NCBI RefSeq assembly: GCF_026410085.1
Contig: NZ_CP112866.1
Location: 2,728,001-2,792,000, forward strand
Direction: 5' to 3'
Length of the DNA: 64,000 nt
From: Pseudomonas quebecensis
Lineage (GTDB): Bacteria > Pseudomonadota > Gammaproteobacteria > Pseudomonadales > Pseudomonadaceae
In this document: one piece after another, positions 53,141-61,922 of the stretch
Layout of the letters: every line of letters begins with the position of its first letter
Numbering within the stretch: position 1 is the first letter of the stretch
Translations under genes and position numbers: made by a program
Notes under the pieces: generated by a model
What the model saw: only the letters and a program-made list of their open reading frames with translations
Told to the model about the DNA's origin: nothing
The model's database searches: none

Positions 53141-53857
53141 GTGATATCGACCCTGCATGTAGCCAGAATCAAAGCCTGGGGCGCCCACGGCTTTACCGCC
53201 ACCGGTGTGGTCCTGGCCTTCCTCGCCACCCTGGCCCTGCTGGAAAACTCGCCCAAGGCCTGCCTGCTGTGGCTCGGCCTGGCACTGGTGGTGGACGGCG
53301 TCGACGGTTCCCTGGCGCGCCGCCTCAATGTCAGCACGGTGCTGCCCAGCTTCGACGGTTCGGTGCTGGACCTGGTGATCGATTACCTCACCTATGTGTT
53401 CATCCCCGCCCTGTTTATCTACCGCTACATCGATCTGCCGGACTTTACTCACCTGTTTACCGTGTCGGTGATCCTGGTGTCGTCATTGTTCTGCTTCTGC
53501 AACGTCAATATGAAAAGCAAGGACAACTATTTCGTCGGCTTCCCCGCCGCCTGGAATGTGGTGGCCCTGTGCGTGTACATCATCCAGCCGGACGCCTGGG
53601 TGACCTTGCTGACGGTCATCGGCCTGGCCCTGCTGACCGTCACGCCGATGAAGTTTTTGCACCCGTTTCGGGTCAAGCGCTTTATGCCGATCAATATCGC
53701 GGTGACCACCATCTGGTTGCTGTGCAGCTTTTTGATGGTCGTGGATTATCCCAACACCAATCCGTGGACATTCGGCCTGTGGTCGCTGATGTCGGCATAC
53801 TTTCTGGGGATTTGCATCTGGCGCACCGCGCTGGAGTGGCTGGGCACCCACAAATAG
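53141..53857 (+). CDS. pcs: phosphatidylcholine synthase (CDP-alcohol phosphatidyltransferase)
   Basis: A 238-residue membrane enzyme making phosphatidylcholine from CDP-diacylglycerol and choline. The CDP-alcohol motif is intact: D52-G-V-D55-G...A59-R60...G73-x3-D77-x3-D81. The Pcs-specific SSLFCFCNVNMKSKDNYFVGFPAAWNVVA follows, with about eight membrane segments in all. The start is a GTG at 53141: it has GGAG 9 nt upstream and gives the same length as known Pcs, whereas the upstream extension is rich in Pro and Arg and unlikely. Needs external choline. Confidence 0.92.
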   Translation: MISTLHVARIKAWGAHGFTATGVVLAFLATLALLENSPKACLLWLGLALVVDGVDGSLARRLNVSTVLPSFDGSVLDLVIDYLTYVFIPALFIYRYIDLPDFTHLFTVSVILVSSLFCFCNVNMKSKDNYFVGFPAAWNVVALCVYIIQPDAWVTLLTVIGLALLTVTPMKFLHPFRVKRFMPINIAVTTIWLLCSFLMVVDYPNTNPWTFGLWSLMSAYFLGICIWRTALEWLGTHK

Positions 53858-53865
53858 CCAAATAG

Positions 53866-53951
53866 GTGGGAGAGTACTTGCCCCCGATGGCGATGTGTCA
53901 GTCAGCTTATCTGTCACTGATACACCGCAATCGGGGGCAAGCCCCTCCCAC
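53866..53951. repeat. 86-bp extended inverted repeat, Pseudomonas REP-type
   Basis: Outer arms GTGGGAG/CTCCCAC, then the perfect 12-bp arms CTTGCCCCCGAT (53877-53888) and ATCGGGGGCAAG (53930-53941), then an imperfect inner stem TGTGTCAGT... / ...CACTGATACA around a short loop. The whole can fold into one long hairpin between pcs and yfcA and fits the intergenic palindromes of the P. fluorescens group. May also terminate pcs. Confidence 0.65.
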
Positions 53952-54026
53952 AGTTGGTTCTGCATACATTCGGCAGGTAAGATGGCGACCTTCCGCATAG
54001 CGCCCTGCCAACCATAAGCCCTGCCC

Positions 54027-54806
54027 ATGCCCTTCGAACTCAGCGTTGACCTCACCACCCTCGCCATTCTTGCCGTTGTGGCCTTTATTGCCGGATTCAT
54101 CGACGCCATCGCCGGCGGCGGCGGGCTATTGACCACCCCGGCGCTGCTCACCGCCGGCATGCCGCCGCACCTGGTGCTGGGCACCAACAAGCTCAGTTCC
54201 ACGTTCGGCTCGGCCACCGCCAGCTTCACCTTCTATCGTCGCAAGCTGTTCCACCCGCGCCAGTGGGTGCACGCCATCGTCGGTACGCTGGTCGGCGCGC
54301 TTGCCGGGGCGGTGGTCGCCCATTACCTGCCGGCCGAGACCCTGAACAAAATGCTCCCGGTCATCGTATTCGCCTGCGGTCTGTACCTGCTGTTCGGCGG
54401 CACGCCCAAGGCACCGCTGGAAGCCGACGCACCGATCAAGAAGAAATGGCAGGCCACCCAAGGCTTCGGCCTGGGTTTCTACGATGGTGTAGCAGGCCCG
54501 GGGACCGGCGCGTTCTGGACCGTCAGCACCCTGCTGCTGCACCCCATCGACCTGGTCAAAGCCAGCGGCGTGGCCCGCAGCATGAACTTCGTCAGCAACG
54601 CGGCAGCGCTGTCGGTGTTTATCTTCAACGGTTCGGTGGACTGGATAGTCGGGCTGGCGATGGGGATCTCGGTGATGGGGGGTGCCTTCTTTGGCGCTCG
54701 CAGCGCAATCAGCGGCGGCGCCAAATTCATTCGTCCGGTGTTTATCACCGTGGTCCTCGGCCTGACCGTGCGCCTAGCCTGGCAGCACTGGTTCAGCGTG
54801 GCCTAA
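54027..54806 (+). CDS. yfcA: TSUP (TauE/SafE/YfcA) family membrane transporter
   Basis: A 259-residue permease of the TSUP family, which moves sulfur-containing organic anions. Eight hydrophobic segments are predictable. The family repeat motifs are present in [22 protein letters not shown] with [16 protein letters not shown] and in [21 protein letters not shown] with [19 protein letters not shown]. Close similarity is to YfcA. Its 3' end overlaps that of nudC on the other strand by 33 bp. The natural substrate is unknown. Confidence 0.9.
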   Translation: MPFELSVDLTTLAILAVVAFIAGFIDAIAGGGGLLTTPALLTAGMPPHLVLGTNKLSSTFGSATASFTFYRRKLFHPRQWVHAIVGTLVGALAGAVVAHYLPAETLNKMLPVIVFACGLYLLFGGTPKAPLEADAPIKKKWQATQGFGLGFYDGVAGPGTGAFWTVSTLLLHPIDLVKASGVARSMNFVSNAAALSVFIFNGSVDWIVGLAMGISVMGGAFFGARSAISGGAKFIRPVFITVVLGLTVRLAWQHWFSVA

Positions 54807-55607
54807 GCGGCGCGCCACATAGAGATCGATCAGGTAGCGCGCAATCGAGCGTGACGCCGGCAACGGCGGCAGGTCATGGATGTTGAACCACTGTGCGTCT
54901 TCGATCTCGTCGGCCTGGGGCACGATATCGCCACCGGCGTATTCGGCATGAAAGCCCAGCATCATCGAATGCGGGAACGGCCAGCATTGGCTGCCCACAT
55001 ACTGAATATTCCTGACTTCCACCTGCACCTCTTCGCGCACCTCGCGGATCAGGCAGTCTTCGGCCGACTCGCCCGGCTCGGCAAATCCGGCCAACGTGCT
55101 GTAGACCCCGGTCACAAAACGCGGCGAACGTGCCAGTAAAATCTCGTCGCCACGGGTCACCAGCACAATCATGCTCGGCGAGATGCGCGGGTAACTGCGC
55201 AGGTCGCACGCCTGGCAATACATCGCGCGTTCGCGCGGCACCTGCGCCATGGCTTGGCCGCAGCTGCCGCAAAAGCGATGTTCGCGGGCCCAGGTGCCGA
55301 TCTGCGCGGCATAGCCCAGGACCTTGTAGAGCGTGTGATCGCCCTGCAGCATAAAGCCGCGCAAGCCCTGCCAACTGCAACCCGGCACCTCGCCGGCCGA
55401 GTTGAGCTCAAGCAGGTACACCGGCTCGCCGTCGAGGTGGCCGATGCCGTGTTCGGCGAACACCGACAGGTCCTGGCGCTTGAGCCATTCCCGGGGGAAC
55501 AGCGGGCCATTGGCGTCATGCAAAAAGCCCTCGCGGCTGCGGGCGACGGCCCAGCCGCCGGGGGCGTCGTTGTCCAGCAGCGTTGTGGTAATCCAGCCTG
55601 GGGTCAT
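54774..55607 (-). CDS. nudC: NAD+ diphosphatase / NAD-capped RNA hydrolase
   Basis: A 277-residue Nudix enzyme that cleaves NADH and removes NAD caps from RNA. The N-terminal half ends in a zinc ribbon (CGSCGQAM with [14 protein letters not shown]), then the Nudix box [21 protein letters not shown], and the NudC-specific SQPWPFPxS motif appears as SQCWPFPHS, with Cys in place of the first Pro, a change worth noting. ATG 55607 is used; TTG 55616 overlaps the upstream gene. It starts 5 bp after the crotonase gene, so the two are co-transcribed. Confidence 0.92.
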   Translation of the reverse strand: MTPGWITTTLLDNDAPGGWAVARSREGFLHDANGPLFPREWLKRQDLSVFAEHGIGHLDGEPVYLLELNSAGEVPGCSWQGLRGFMLQGDHTLYKVLGYAAQIGTWAREHRFCGSCGQAMAQVPRERAMYCQACDLRSYPRISPSMIVLVTRGDEILLARSPRFVTGVYSTLAGFAEPGESAEDCLIREVREEVQVEVRNIQYVGSQCWPFPHSMMLGFHAEYAGGDIVPQADEIEDAQWFNIHDLPPLPASRSIARYLIDLYVARRLGHAEPVLPG

Positions 55608-55612
55608 GTTTA

Positions 55613-56425
55613 TCAATCCACGAATTCGGGTGTCTGCTTGCTCATGTGAGCCGCGATGGCCACACGCAGGTCGTTGGATTGCAACATAGCCGAGTTCCAG
55701 GTGGCAACGTATTCCAGGCCATCATTGATCGTGTGGTCACGCATGTAGCTGATCATCGCCTTGGTGCCGGTCACGGCGATCGGCGACTTGGCCGCGATGT
55801 CACGGGCCATTTCCAGCACGCCGGCCAACAGGCTCTGGTGATCGGCATACACACGGTTGACCAGGCCAATACTGCGCGCCTCTTCGGCGCCGAACATGCG
55901 CCCGGTATAGGCCAGTTCGCGCAGCATGCCGTCGCCGATAATGCGCGGCAGCCGTTGCAAAGTGCCGACGTCGGCAGCCATGCCGATATCGATTTCCTTG
56001 ATGGAAAACTGCGCGTCCTCGGCGGCGTAGCGCATGTCGCAGGCGCTGATCAGGTCGATGGCGCCGCCGATGCAATAGCCCTGGATCGCCGCCAGCACCG
56101 GCTTGCGGCAGGTGTCCACGGCGTTGAACGAGGCTTGCAGCTCAAGGATCTTGCGCCGCAGCAGGCGCGCGTTGCGGCCCACATCCTTGCCCAGGTCATT
56201 GGCCACCGAGGCCAGCATCATCAAGTCGATGCCGGAGGAGAAATGTTTGCCGGCGCCGCTGAGTACCACGGCGCGCACGGCGTCGGTGTCGTCGATCCAT
56301 TGGAAAATGTCGATGATCTCGGTCCAGAACGCGGCGTTCATCGCGTTGATCTTTTCCGGGCGGTTGATCTGCACATGGGCAACGTTGTCGTGGAGTTCGA
56401 CGACGAAGGCTTGGTATTCGGACAT
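55613..56425 (-). CDS. enoyl-CoA hydratase/isomerase family, dienoyl-CoA isomerase-like
   Basis: A 270-residue crotonase. The oxyanion-hole segments [20 protein letters not shown] and [19 protein letters not shown] are intact. The acidic residues [28 protein letters not shown] match the catalytic Asp-Glu-Asp arrangement of delta3,5-delta2,4-dienoyl-CoA isomerase rather than the Glu-Glu pair of enoyl-CoA hydratase. It would act in beta-oxidation of unsaturated fatty acids. ATG 56425 is chosen because AGGGA lies 8 nt before it; ATG 56431 and the longer frame are less likely. It forms an operon with nudC. Confidence 0.85.
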   Translation of the reverse strand: MSEYQAFVVELHDNVAHVQINRPEKINAMNAAFWTEIIDIFQWIDDTDAVRAVVLSGAGKHFSSGIDLMMLASVANDLGKDVGRNARLLRRKILELQASFNAVDTCRKPVLAAIQGYCIGGAIDLISACDMRYAAEDAQFSIKEIDIGMAADVGTLQRLPRIIGDGMLRELAYTGRMFGAEEARSIGLVNRVYADHQSLLAGVLEMARDIAAKSPIAVTGTKAMISYMRDHTINDGLEYVATWNSAMLQSNDLRVAIAAHMSKQTPEFVD

Positions 56426-56610
56426 GGCCATGATCCCTGACTGACGGGTGAGAAGGCCCAGACTATAACAAGGCTGCGCGACGGCGCATCGGCCAAATGC
56501 GGGACTGGTCGCCGGGATCGAAAAGACGCTGGATAAAACCTCGCGCACGCGCCATCCTTCGCGCTTTAAGCCGCGCAGTGCGCGGCGCTCGACGTTTGAA
56601 GGATATGCCC

Positions 56611-57165
56611 ATGCACGCCCAGCCCCTCGCCCCCGCCGATTTCGAAGCCCTCGAAGACACCCTGCTCAGGTACGGCGATGACCATTCGGTATTGAACGTG
56701 GCCGAACTCGACGGCTACTTCACCGCCCTGGTCTCCGGCCCGGCGCCGGTGGCCATCGACGAGTGGTTCCCGGCGATCTGGGGCGGCCAGAACCCCAAGT
56801 GGGAAAGCGCCGACCAAGCGCAGCAGTTTCTGGACCTGTGCGTGCGCCACCTCAACACCCTGGCGGCCCAACTGGCCGGCGACGCCCGGAGCTTTACGCC
56901 GCGCTTCGACGAAACCGAGCATCGGGCCCAGACGGTGACCCTGGCCGAAGAATGGTGCTTCGGCTACCTGCGTGGCGCCGCCATCGGTAACTGGCCACCC
57001 CTGCCGACGGAACAGGCGGCGAACCTGGAAAAAATCTCCTGGTGCGCCGAGCAGGACAACTTCGAATTGCCCGCCGACCTGGATATCCCGGCCCACCAGC
57101 AGCGCGCCAGCGAGATCGAACCGGCGGCGCGGGCGCTGCATGATTACTGGTCGAGCCAGCGCTAA
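56611..57165 (+). CDS. UPF0149 / YecA-family protein
   Basis: A 184-residue protein of the UPF0149 (YgfB/YecA) family. The signature is visible: LNVAELDGYFTALVSGP at about 25-42, with PAIWGGQ, then the TLAEEWCFGYLRGAAIG block. Many YecA proteins end in a zinc-binding SEC-C motif; this one does not. The start is ATG 56611, supported by GAAGGA 8 nt upstream, rather than 56605. It precedes aroA by about 90 bp on the same strand. The function is unknown; a role in RNA degradation has been suggested for distant homologues. Confidence 0.8.
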   Translation: MHAQPLAPADFEALEDTLLRYGDDHSVLNVAELDGYFTALVSGPAPVAIDEWFPAIWGGQNPKWESADQAQQFLDLCVRHLNTLAAQLAGDARSFTPRFDETEHRAQTVTLAEEWCFGYLRGAAIGNWPPLPTEQAANLEKISWCAEQDNFELPADLDIPAHQQRASEIEPAARALHDYWSSQR

Positions 57166-57256
57166 GCCTCGACAGCACGGCATCAATACCCGATTATTCG
57201 GGTCCGCCCCGTCGGCCACTCCGTGCCACCTTGCCTTGAATCAGGAGCCTTGTACC

Positions 57257-58513
57257 TTGAGTTCGCAGAAAACCGTGACCGTTACGCCACCCAACGCCCC
57301 GCTCATCGGCAAGGTCGCGCCCCCCGGCTCCAAATCCATTACCAACCGCGCGCTGCTGCTGGCGGCCCTGGCCAAGGGCACCAGCCGCTTGAGCGGCGCG
57401 CTGAAAAGCGACGACACCCGCCACATGTCGGTGGCCCTGCGCCAGATGGGCGTGACCATCGACGAGCCGGACGACACCACGTTCGTGGTCACCGGCCAGG
57501 GCAAGCTGCAGTTGCCGACACAACCGCTGTTTCTCGGCAACGCCGGCACCGCCATGCGCTTTCTCACCGCCGCGGTGGCCACCGTACAGGGCACCGTGGT
57601 GCTTGATGGCGACGATTACATGCGCAAGCGCCCGATCGGCCCGCTGCTGGCCACCCTCGGCCGGAACGGCATCCAGGTCGACAGCCCGACGGGTTGCCCA
57701 CCGGTTACCGTGCATGGCCGTGGCAAGGTGCAGGCCAAGCGCTTCGAGATCGACGGCGGGCTGTCCAGCCAATACGTATCGGCCCTGCTGATGCTTGCCG
57801 CCTGCGGTGAAGCGCCGATTGAAGTGGCACTGACCGGCAAGGACATCGGCGCCCGCGGCTATGTGGACCTGACCCTGGATTGCATGCGCGCCTTCGGTGC
57901 GCAGGTTGACGCTGTCGACGACACCACCTGGCGCGTCGCGCCAACGGGCTACACCGCCCATGACTACCTGATCGAACCGGACGCTTCCGCCGCCACCTAC
58001 CTGTGGGCCGCCGAAGCGCTGACCGCTGGCCGCATCGACATTGGCGTGGCCGCCCAGGCTTTCACCCAACCGGATGCCAAGGCGCAGGCGCTGATCGCCC
58101 AGTTCCCTGATATGCAGGCCACCGTGGTGGGCTCGCAGATGCAGGACGCGATCCCGACCCTGGCAGTGCTGGCGGCGTTCAACAACACCCCGGTGCGCTT
58201 TACCGAATTGGCCAATCTGCGGGTCAAGGAATGTGACCGGGTACAGGCGCTGCACGACGGCCTGAATGAAATCCGCCCGGGCCTGGCGACCATCGAAGGC
58301 GACGACCTGCTGGTGGCCAGTGACCCGGCGTTAGCCGGCACCGCCTGCTCGGCGCTGATCGACACCCACGCCGATCACCGCATCGCCATGTGCTTTGCCC
58401 TGGCCGGGTTGAAGGTGACGGGCATTCGCATCCAGAACCCGGACTGCGTGGCCAAGACCTATCCCGACTACTGGAAGGCCCTGAGCAGCCTGGGTGTCGC
58501 GCTGACCTATTGA
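57257..58513 (+). CDS. aroA: EPSP synthase (3-phosphoshikimate 1-carboxyvinyltransferase), stand-alone
   Basis: A 418-residue shikimate-pathway enzyme joining shikimate-3-phosphate and phosphoenolpyruvate. Substrate motifs are intact: PPGSKSITNRALLLAAL, SSQYVSALLML, RVKECDRVQAL and DTHADHRIAMCFAL. The phosphoenolpyruvate loop reads LFLGNAGTAMRFLTAA, with Phe at residue 102 where E. coli has Pro101. The start is a TTG at 57257 with CAGGAG upstream; no ATG fits. In Pseudomonas the main aroA is normally fused to a prephenate dehydrogenase elsewhere, so this monofunctional copy may be additional. It is followed 31 bp later by a small hypothetical gene. Confidence 0.92.
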   Translation: MSSQKTVTVTPPNAPLIGKVAPPGSKSITNRALLLAALAKGTSRLSGALKSDDTRHMSVALRQMGVTIDEPDDTTFVVTGQGKLQLPTQPLFLGNAGTAMRFLTAAVATVQGTVVLDGDDYMRKRPIGPLLATLGRNGIQVDSPTGCPPVTVHGRGKVQAKRFEIDGGLSSQYVSALLMLAACGEAPIEVALTGKDIGARGYVDLTLDCMRAFGAQVDAVDDTTWRVAPTGYTAHDYLIEPDASAATYLWAAEALTAGRIDIGVAAQAFTQPDAKAQALIAQFPDMQATVVGSQMQDAIPTLAVLAAFNNTPVRFTELANLRVKECDRVQALHDGLNEIRPGLATIEGDDLLVASDPALAGTACSALIDTHADHRIAMCFALAGLKVTGIRIQNPDCVAKTYPDYWKALSSLGVALTY

Positions 58514-58544
58514 GCCCGGCGCGCCGGAATGGGGAGGACTGAAC

Positions 58545-58934
58545 ATGAACATTCGCCAACCCTGCCCACCCGGCGCCTGCGTATGCGAGCGCGAGCAATT
58601 GCTGCAAGCGCCCGACGCCGACTTACGCATCCTCGGCCTCACCCGCCAGGAAGAAAAACGCCTGCTTGAACGTCTGGAAAACCTGCAGAACCTGCAGGAC
58701 CTGGAGCGCATGCAGCAACGCATGTACGAACTGCTGGGCATCCGCGTGCACGTCGCGCCGGGCCATACCGAAGTCAAGAGCATGCGCGGCATTCAGATTG
58801 TCATCGACGACCTGCCCGGCCTGTGCCGCAAAACCCGGCAGGCCATTCCGGCGGCGATTCGCCGGGGCATGGAAAAACGTCCGGAGATTGCCTATCGCTT
58901 GCTGGACGCCCACGACCTGTTTCGCGACGGGTAA
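58545..58934 (+). CDS. conserved hypothetical protein with N-terminal Cys cluster
   Basis: A 129-residue protein. It opens MNIRQPCPPGACVCEREQLL, three Cys in nine residues, then a strongly helical stretch RQEEKRLLERLENLQNLQDLERMQQRMYELL, probably a coiled coil, and a basic C-terminal half with MRGIQIVIDDLPGLCRKTRQAIPAAIRRG. No domain is recognised. Shine-Dalgarno GGGGAGGA precedes the ATG. It begins 31 bp after aroA and is likely in the same transcript. A redox or metal-binding role is only a guess from the Cys spacing. Confidence 0.65.
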   Translation: MNIRQPCPPGACVCEREQLLQAPDADLRILGLTRQEEKRLLERLENLQNLQDLERMQQRMYELLGIRVHVAPGHTEVKSMRGIQIVIDDLPGLCRKTRQAIPAAIRRGMEKRPEIAYRLLDAHDLFRDG

Positions 58935-58935
58935 A

Positions 58936-59535
58936 TCAACCTGCCACCGTCTCGGCCTTGAACAGGCCCTGGCCCACGGTTCTCGCGGTGCTCAAATGGG
59001 CCTCTGCGCTGCCGCTTTCCGAGTCCAGTAGCAGTTCGGATGTGAGCACCTTCGCGCCACAGTAATCAAAGATGCCGTAGTCAATCTGCGTGTGCATCGA
59101 TTGGGCATAACCATGCCGTTCGAACGCGCTGAAGTCCGCCGCGCCAAGCGCCAGCAGGTGCACCTGTAAATGCCCGAGTTTTTTCATGACCGGGGTGTCC
59201 GGGCCGTAGTCGATGGCCCAACCGTTGACGAACACGCGGTCAATCCAACCCTTGAGCAGGCCGGGCATCGACCACCAATAAATGGGAAACACCAGAACCA
59301 ACGCATCGGCGCGGTCGATGCGGGCTTGCTCGGCCAGCACATCGGCCGGTGGTGCGGCGCGCTCGCGGTGCACCCGATGGTCGGCGGCGCTGTAACGGGG
59401 GTCGAAGCCCTCAGCGGCGAGGTCGGCGATTTCAGCGGTGTGACCCGATAGGCGCAGGCCATCGGCTACCTGGGCGGCGATGCTGTGAGTCAGGGATTGC
59501 GGGTCGTGATGGGCAACAACGATCAGTGCGTGCAT
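58936..59535 (-). CDS. NAD(P)H:quinone oxidoreductase (flavodoxin-like, MdaB/YwrO type)
   Basis: A 199-residue flavodoxin-fold enzyme. FMN/FAD contacts: VVAHHDPQSLTHSIAAQVA at the N terminus, VLVFPIYWWSMPGLLKGWIDRVF in the middle and LLALGAADFSAFERHGY. It reduces quinones or nitro compounds by two electrons. The start is ATG 59535, with GGAG 9 nt upstream. It is divergent from a TetR-family regulator across 71 bp that holds repeated TAAGTTAC elements, a common arrangement for inducible detoxification pairs. Confidence 0.88.
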   Translation of the reverse strand: MHALIVVAHHDPQSLTHSIAAQVADGLRLSGHTAEIADLAAEGFDPRYSAADHRVHRERAAPPADVLAEQARIDRADALVLVFPIYWWSMPGLLKGWIDRVFVNGWAIDYGPDTPVMKKLGHLQVHLLALGAADFSAFERHGYAQSMHTQIDYGIFDYCGAKVLTSELLLDSESGSAEAHLSTARTVGQGLFKAETVAG

Positions 59536-59569
59536 GACATTCACTCCGGTTCGGTTTAGGCTCTGGGCT

Positions 59570-59592
59570 TAAGTTACGAACAGTAAGTTACT
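59570..59592. promoter_or_regulatory. candidate TetR operator with repeated TAAGTTAC
   Basis: TAAGTTAC occurs at 59570-59577 and 59584-59591, 14 bp apart, and AGTAAGTTACT at 59582-59592 is a perfect 5-1-5 palindrome. It lies between the divergent quinone reductase and TetR genes and next to a TATATA -10-like box at 59598-59603. Confidence 0.5.
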
Positions 59593-59606
59593 TTTGGTAT
59601 ATAAGC

Positions 59607-60209
59607 ATGTCAAGCCACGATTCCCCTGCACCCCGCCGTCGTCTGTCCCGCGAAGATCGCCTGCAGCAATTACTGGAGGTGGCCTGGCAACTGGTGCGCG
59701 ATGAAGGCACCGATGCCCTGACCCTGGGCCGTGTGGCAGAGTTGGCCGGCGTCACCAAGCCGGTGGTCTATGACCATTTCGTCACCCGCGCGGGGTTGTT
59801 GGCGGCGCTGTACGAAGACTTCGACGGGCGCCAGAACCAGGCTTTCGTCGACGCACTCGACGCCAGCGAGGCCACCCTGGAAGGCCGCGCAGGTGTGATT
59901 GCCTCGTCCTACGTCGATTGCGTGTTACTGCAGGGCCGTGAGATCCCGGGCGTGATCGCGGCGTTGAGCAGCTCCCCGGAACTGGAAACCCTCAAGCGCA
60001 AGTACGAAGCGATCTTCCTCGACAAGTGCCGCGATGTCCTGACGCCCTTCGCCCCCTCCGGCACGGTGTCTCAAGCCGGCTTGAGGGCAATGCTCGGGGC
60101 GGCCGAGGCGTTGTCCCACGCAGCGGCCAACGGCGAGATCAGCCGCGAAGAGGCGCAACAGGAATTGCAGGCCAGCATTTCAGCCATGGTCAATCGCCCG
60201 CGCCCGTGA
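59607..60209 (+). CDS. TetR/AcrR-family regulator
   Basis: A 200-residue repressor with an N-terminal helix-turn-helix, LLEVAWQLVRDEGTDALTLGRVAELAGVTKPVVYDHFVTRAGLL, and a ligand-binding C-terminal domain. It is divergent from the quinone reductase gene, which is its likely target. The ATG follows a -10-like TATATA by only 3 bp and lacks a Shine-Dalgarno, so the message may be leaderless or the true start slightly downstream. Its 3' end overlaps the GNAT gene by 20 bp on the opposite strand. The inducer is unknown. Confidence 0.87.
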   Translation: MSSHDSPAPRRRLSREDRLQQLLEVAWQLVRDEGTDALTLGRVAELAGVTKPVVYDHFVTRAGLLAALYEDFDGRQNQAFVDALDASEATLEGRAGVIASSYVDCVLLQGREIPGVIAALSSSPELETLKRKYEAIFLDKCRDVLTPFAPSGTVSQAGLRAMLGAAEALSHAAANGEISREEAQQELQASISAMVNRPRP

Positions 60210-60870
60210 CGAACACCTGCACCTTGCGCGCCAGTTGATCCAGGTGCCGGTCGCGCTGGCGCTCCGCGTCGACCATGGCGCGTTTGCCGTGCCGTTGCAG
60301 CAGGTAGGTGTGAATCTGTTGCACTTCCAGCGAGCGGTAAATCGCGGCCACGTCCAGCACGCCCATCAACCCGTCGGTGCCGTAGTGGCGCGTGTTCATC
60401 AGCACCTGGGTGTCGCGCGCACCGCGTACCTGAAAGCCCATGGCCTGGAAGGCCGGCACCTTTTCCACGGAGCAGGCCAGTTCCGCATGGGGATAGCGCC
60501 CCAGCACGTCCTGCATCATGGCGCGCCCTACCCCGTGGCGCCGCGACCCGGCCTGCACGGCCATAAAGGGAATGCCGCAGGCCTCGGGGTCATCCTTGAC
60601 CGGTAGACACAACAGAAACCCGATCACCTGTTCCGGGTCCTCGGCATCCGTCGCCACCACCAGCTCGACCGCGATGCCCTTCTCACCGTTCAACGCCTCC
60701 AGGTACAGGTGCACCTCGTAGCCGATGGCGTACTGATAAATGTTGTACAGCAGGTTGCTGGGCGGCAGCGCGACGCTGCTGATGTCGGTGAGGTTGTCCA
60801 CCACCATCTGCAGGATCTGGCCGTTGATGGGTTCGGGGCACGGTGCGGTGTAACGGGTGAGGCTGAACAT
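60190..60870 (-). CDS. GNAT-family N-acetyltransferase
   Basis: A 226-residue protein whose middle part is a GNAT fold: EQVIGFLLCLPVKDDPEACGIPFMAVQAGSRRHGVGRAMMQDVL contains the acetyl-CoA pyrophosphate loop variant RRHGVGRA, followed by CSVEKVPAFQAMGFQVRGARDTQ. The N-terminal region (about 1-60) and the C-terminal 50 residues lie outside the GNAT core. The start is ATG 60870, with AGGA 6 nt upstream; ATG 60876 is the alternative. It converges on the TetR gene. The acceptor substrate is unknown. Confidence 0.8.
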   Translation of the reverse strand: MFSLTRYTAPCPEPINGQILQMVVDNLTDISSVALPPSNLLYNIYQYAIGYEVHLYLEALNGEKGIAVELVVATDAEDPEQVIGFLLCLPVKDDPEACGIPFMAVQAGSRRHGVGRAMMQDVLGRYPHAELACSVEKVPAFQAMGFQVRGARDTQVLMNTRHYGTDGLMGVLDVAAIYRSLEVQQIHTYLLQRHGKRAMVDAERQRDRHLDQLARKVQVFVTGAGD

Positions 60871-60927
60871 GCACATTCCTGGGGGTCGGGCTTCAAGGCA
60901 GTGGCGATTGTACCTGTTACGCCGGGG

Positions 60928-61809
60928 TCATGGTCCGCACACCTCACGCAGGCAGCCGCGCAGCCAGCGATGGGCCGGGTCCGCGTCCAGCCGTGGATGC
61001 CAGAGCATGGCCACGCTGAAGGTGGGCAGGCTCAGCGGCAGGTCAAAGCAGAACAGCTCGCTGCGATGGGCGATGTAGCGTTCGGGGACGCTGGCAATCA
61101 GGTCGGTGTCGCGCGCCAGGGCGATGGCGGTGGCGAATCCAGCGACGATGGTGTGGATCTGCCGCGTAACGCCCAGGGCTTGCAGCGCATCGTCGATCTG
61201 GCCGCGGTCCTGGCCTCGGCGGGAGACATACAGGTGTTGGCCGTCGGCGTAGCGCTGCAGGCTGACTGCGCCGCGACTGAGGGGATGGCCGCTGCGCACC
61301 ACGCCGACCAGGCGATCGCGGAACAGTGCCTGGGTCAACAGCTCGGGGCCGGCGTCGGCGTCGACCACGCCGATGTCCAGGTCCACACGGGCGTCGCGCA
61401 GCGGCGCGGTGTCCTTGTCGGTTTTATTCAGCAGGCGCAGGCGCACACGGGGTGCCTCCAGGGCCATGCGGGCAAGCAACGCGGCGCCGAAACACGCGAC
61501 GAACTCCTCACTGGTGCGCAACGTAAAGGTGCGCTCGACCTGGGCCATGTCCACCGCCCGTGCCGGACGCAAGGCCGCCTGGGCGTCCTGCACCAGCCGG
61601 CCGACCTGCTCGCGCAACGCCAGCGCATGGGGGGTCGGCACCAGGCCCCGACCGGCGCGCACCAGCAACGGGTCGCCCGTGGTGTGCCGCAGGCGCGCCA
61701 ACGCACGGCTCATGGCCGAAGGGCTCAAGCGCAGGCGCTTGGCCGCGCGTTCGACGCTGCCTTCGGCCAGCAGCACATCCAGGGTGATCAGCAGGTTCAA
61801 ATCGGGCAT
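60928..61809 (-). CDS. LysR-family regulator divergent from an MFS gene
   Basis: A 293-residue LysR protein. The helix-turn-helix includes DLNLLITLDVLLAEGSVERAAKRLRLSPSAMSRALARLRHTTGD, and the effector domain has TFTLRTSEEFVACFG and the central LDIGVVDADAGPELLTQALFRDRLVGVV, similar to the NahR/LinR-like subgroup. The start is ATG 61809 with GGGGAG 5 nt upstream. It is divergent from the MFS carrier at 61923 across 113 bp and most likely regulates that gene. The inducer is unknown. Confidence 0.88.
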   Translation of the reverse strand: MPDLNLLITLDVLLAEGSVERAAKRLRLSPSAMSRALARLRHTTGDPLLVRAGRGLVPTPHALALREQVGRLVQDAQAALRPARAVDMAQVERTFTLRTSEEFVACFGAALLARMALEAPRVRLRLLNKTDKDTAPLRDARVDLDIGVVDADAGPELLTQALFRDRLVGVVRSGHPLSRGAVSLQRYADGQHLYVSRRGQDRGQIDDALQALGVTRQIHTIVAGFATAIALARDTDLIASVPERYIAHRSELFCFDLPLSLPTFSVAMLWHPRLDADPAHRWLRGCLREVCGP

Positions 61810-61922
61810 CAGCACTCCCCAACAGGCGTTTTGTGCAGGTATTCAATGCAATCCCTGCGTCTTCCGCCATGGTAGGTCAGGCCGTAGAGTTGCGACAGTC
61901 ACAATCATTAAGGAATCCCCCC

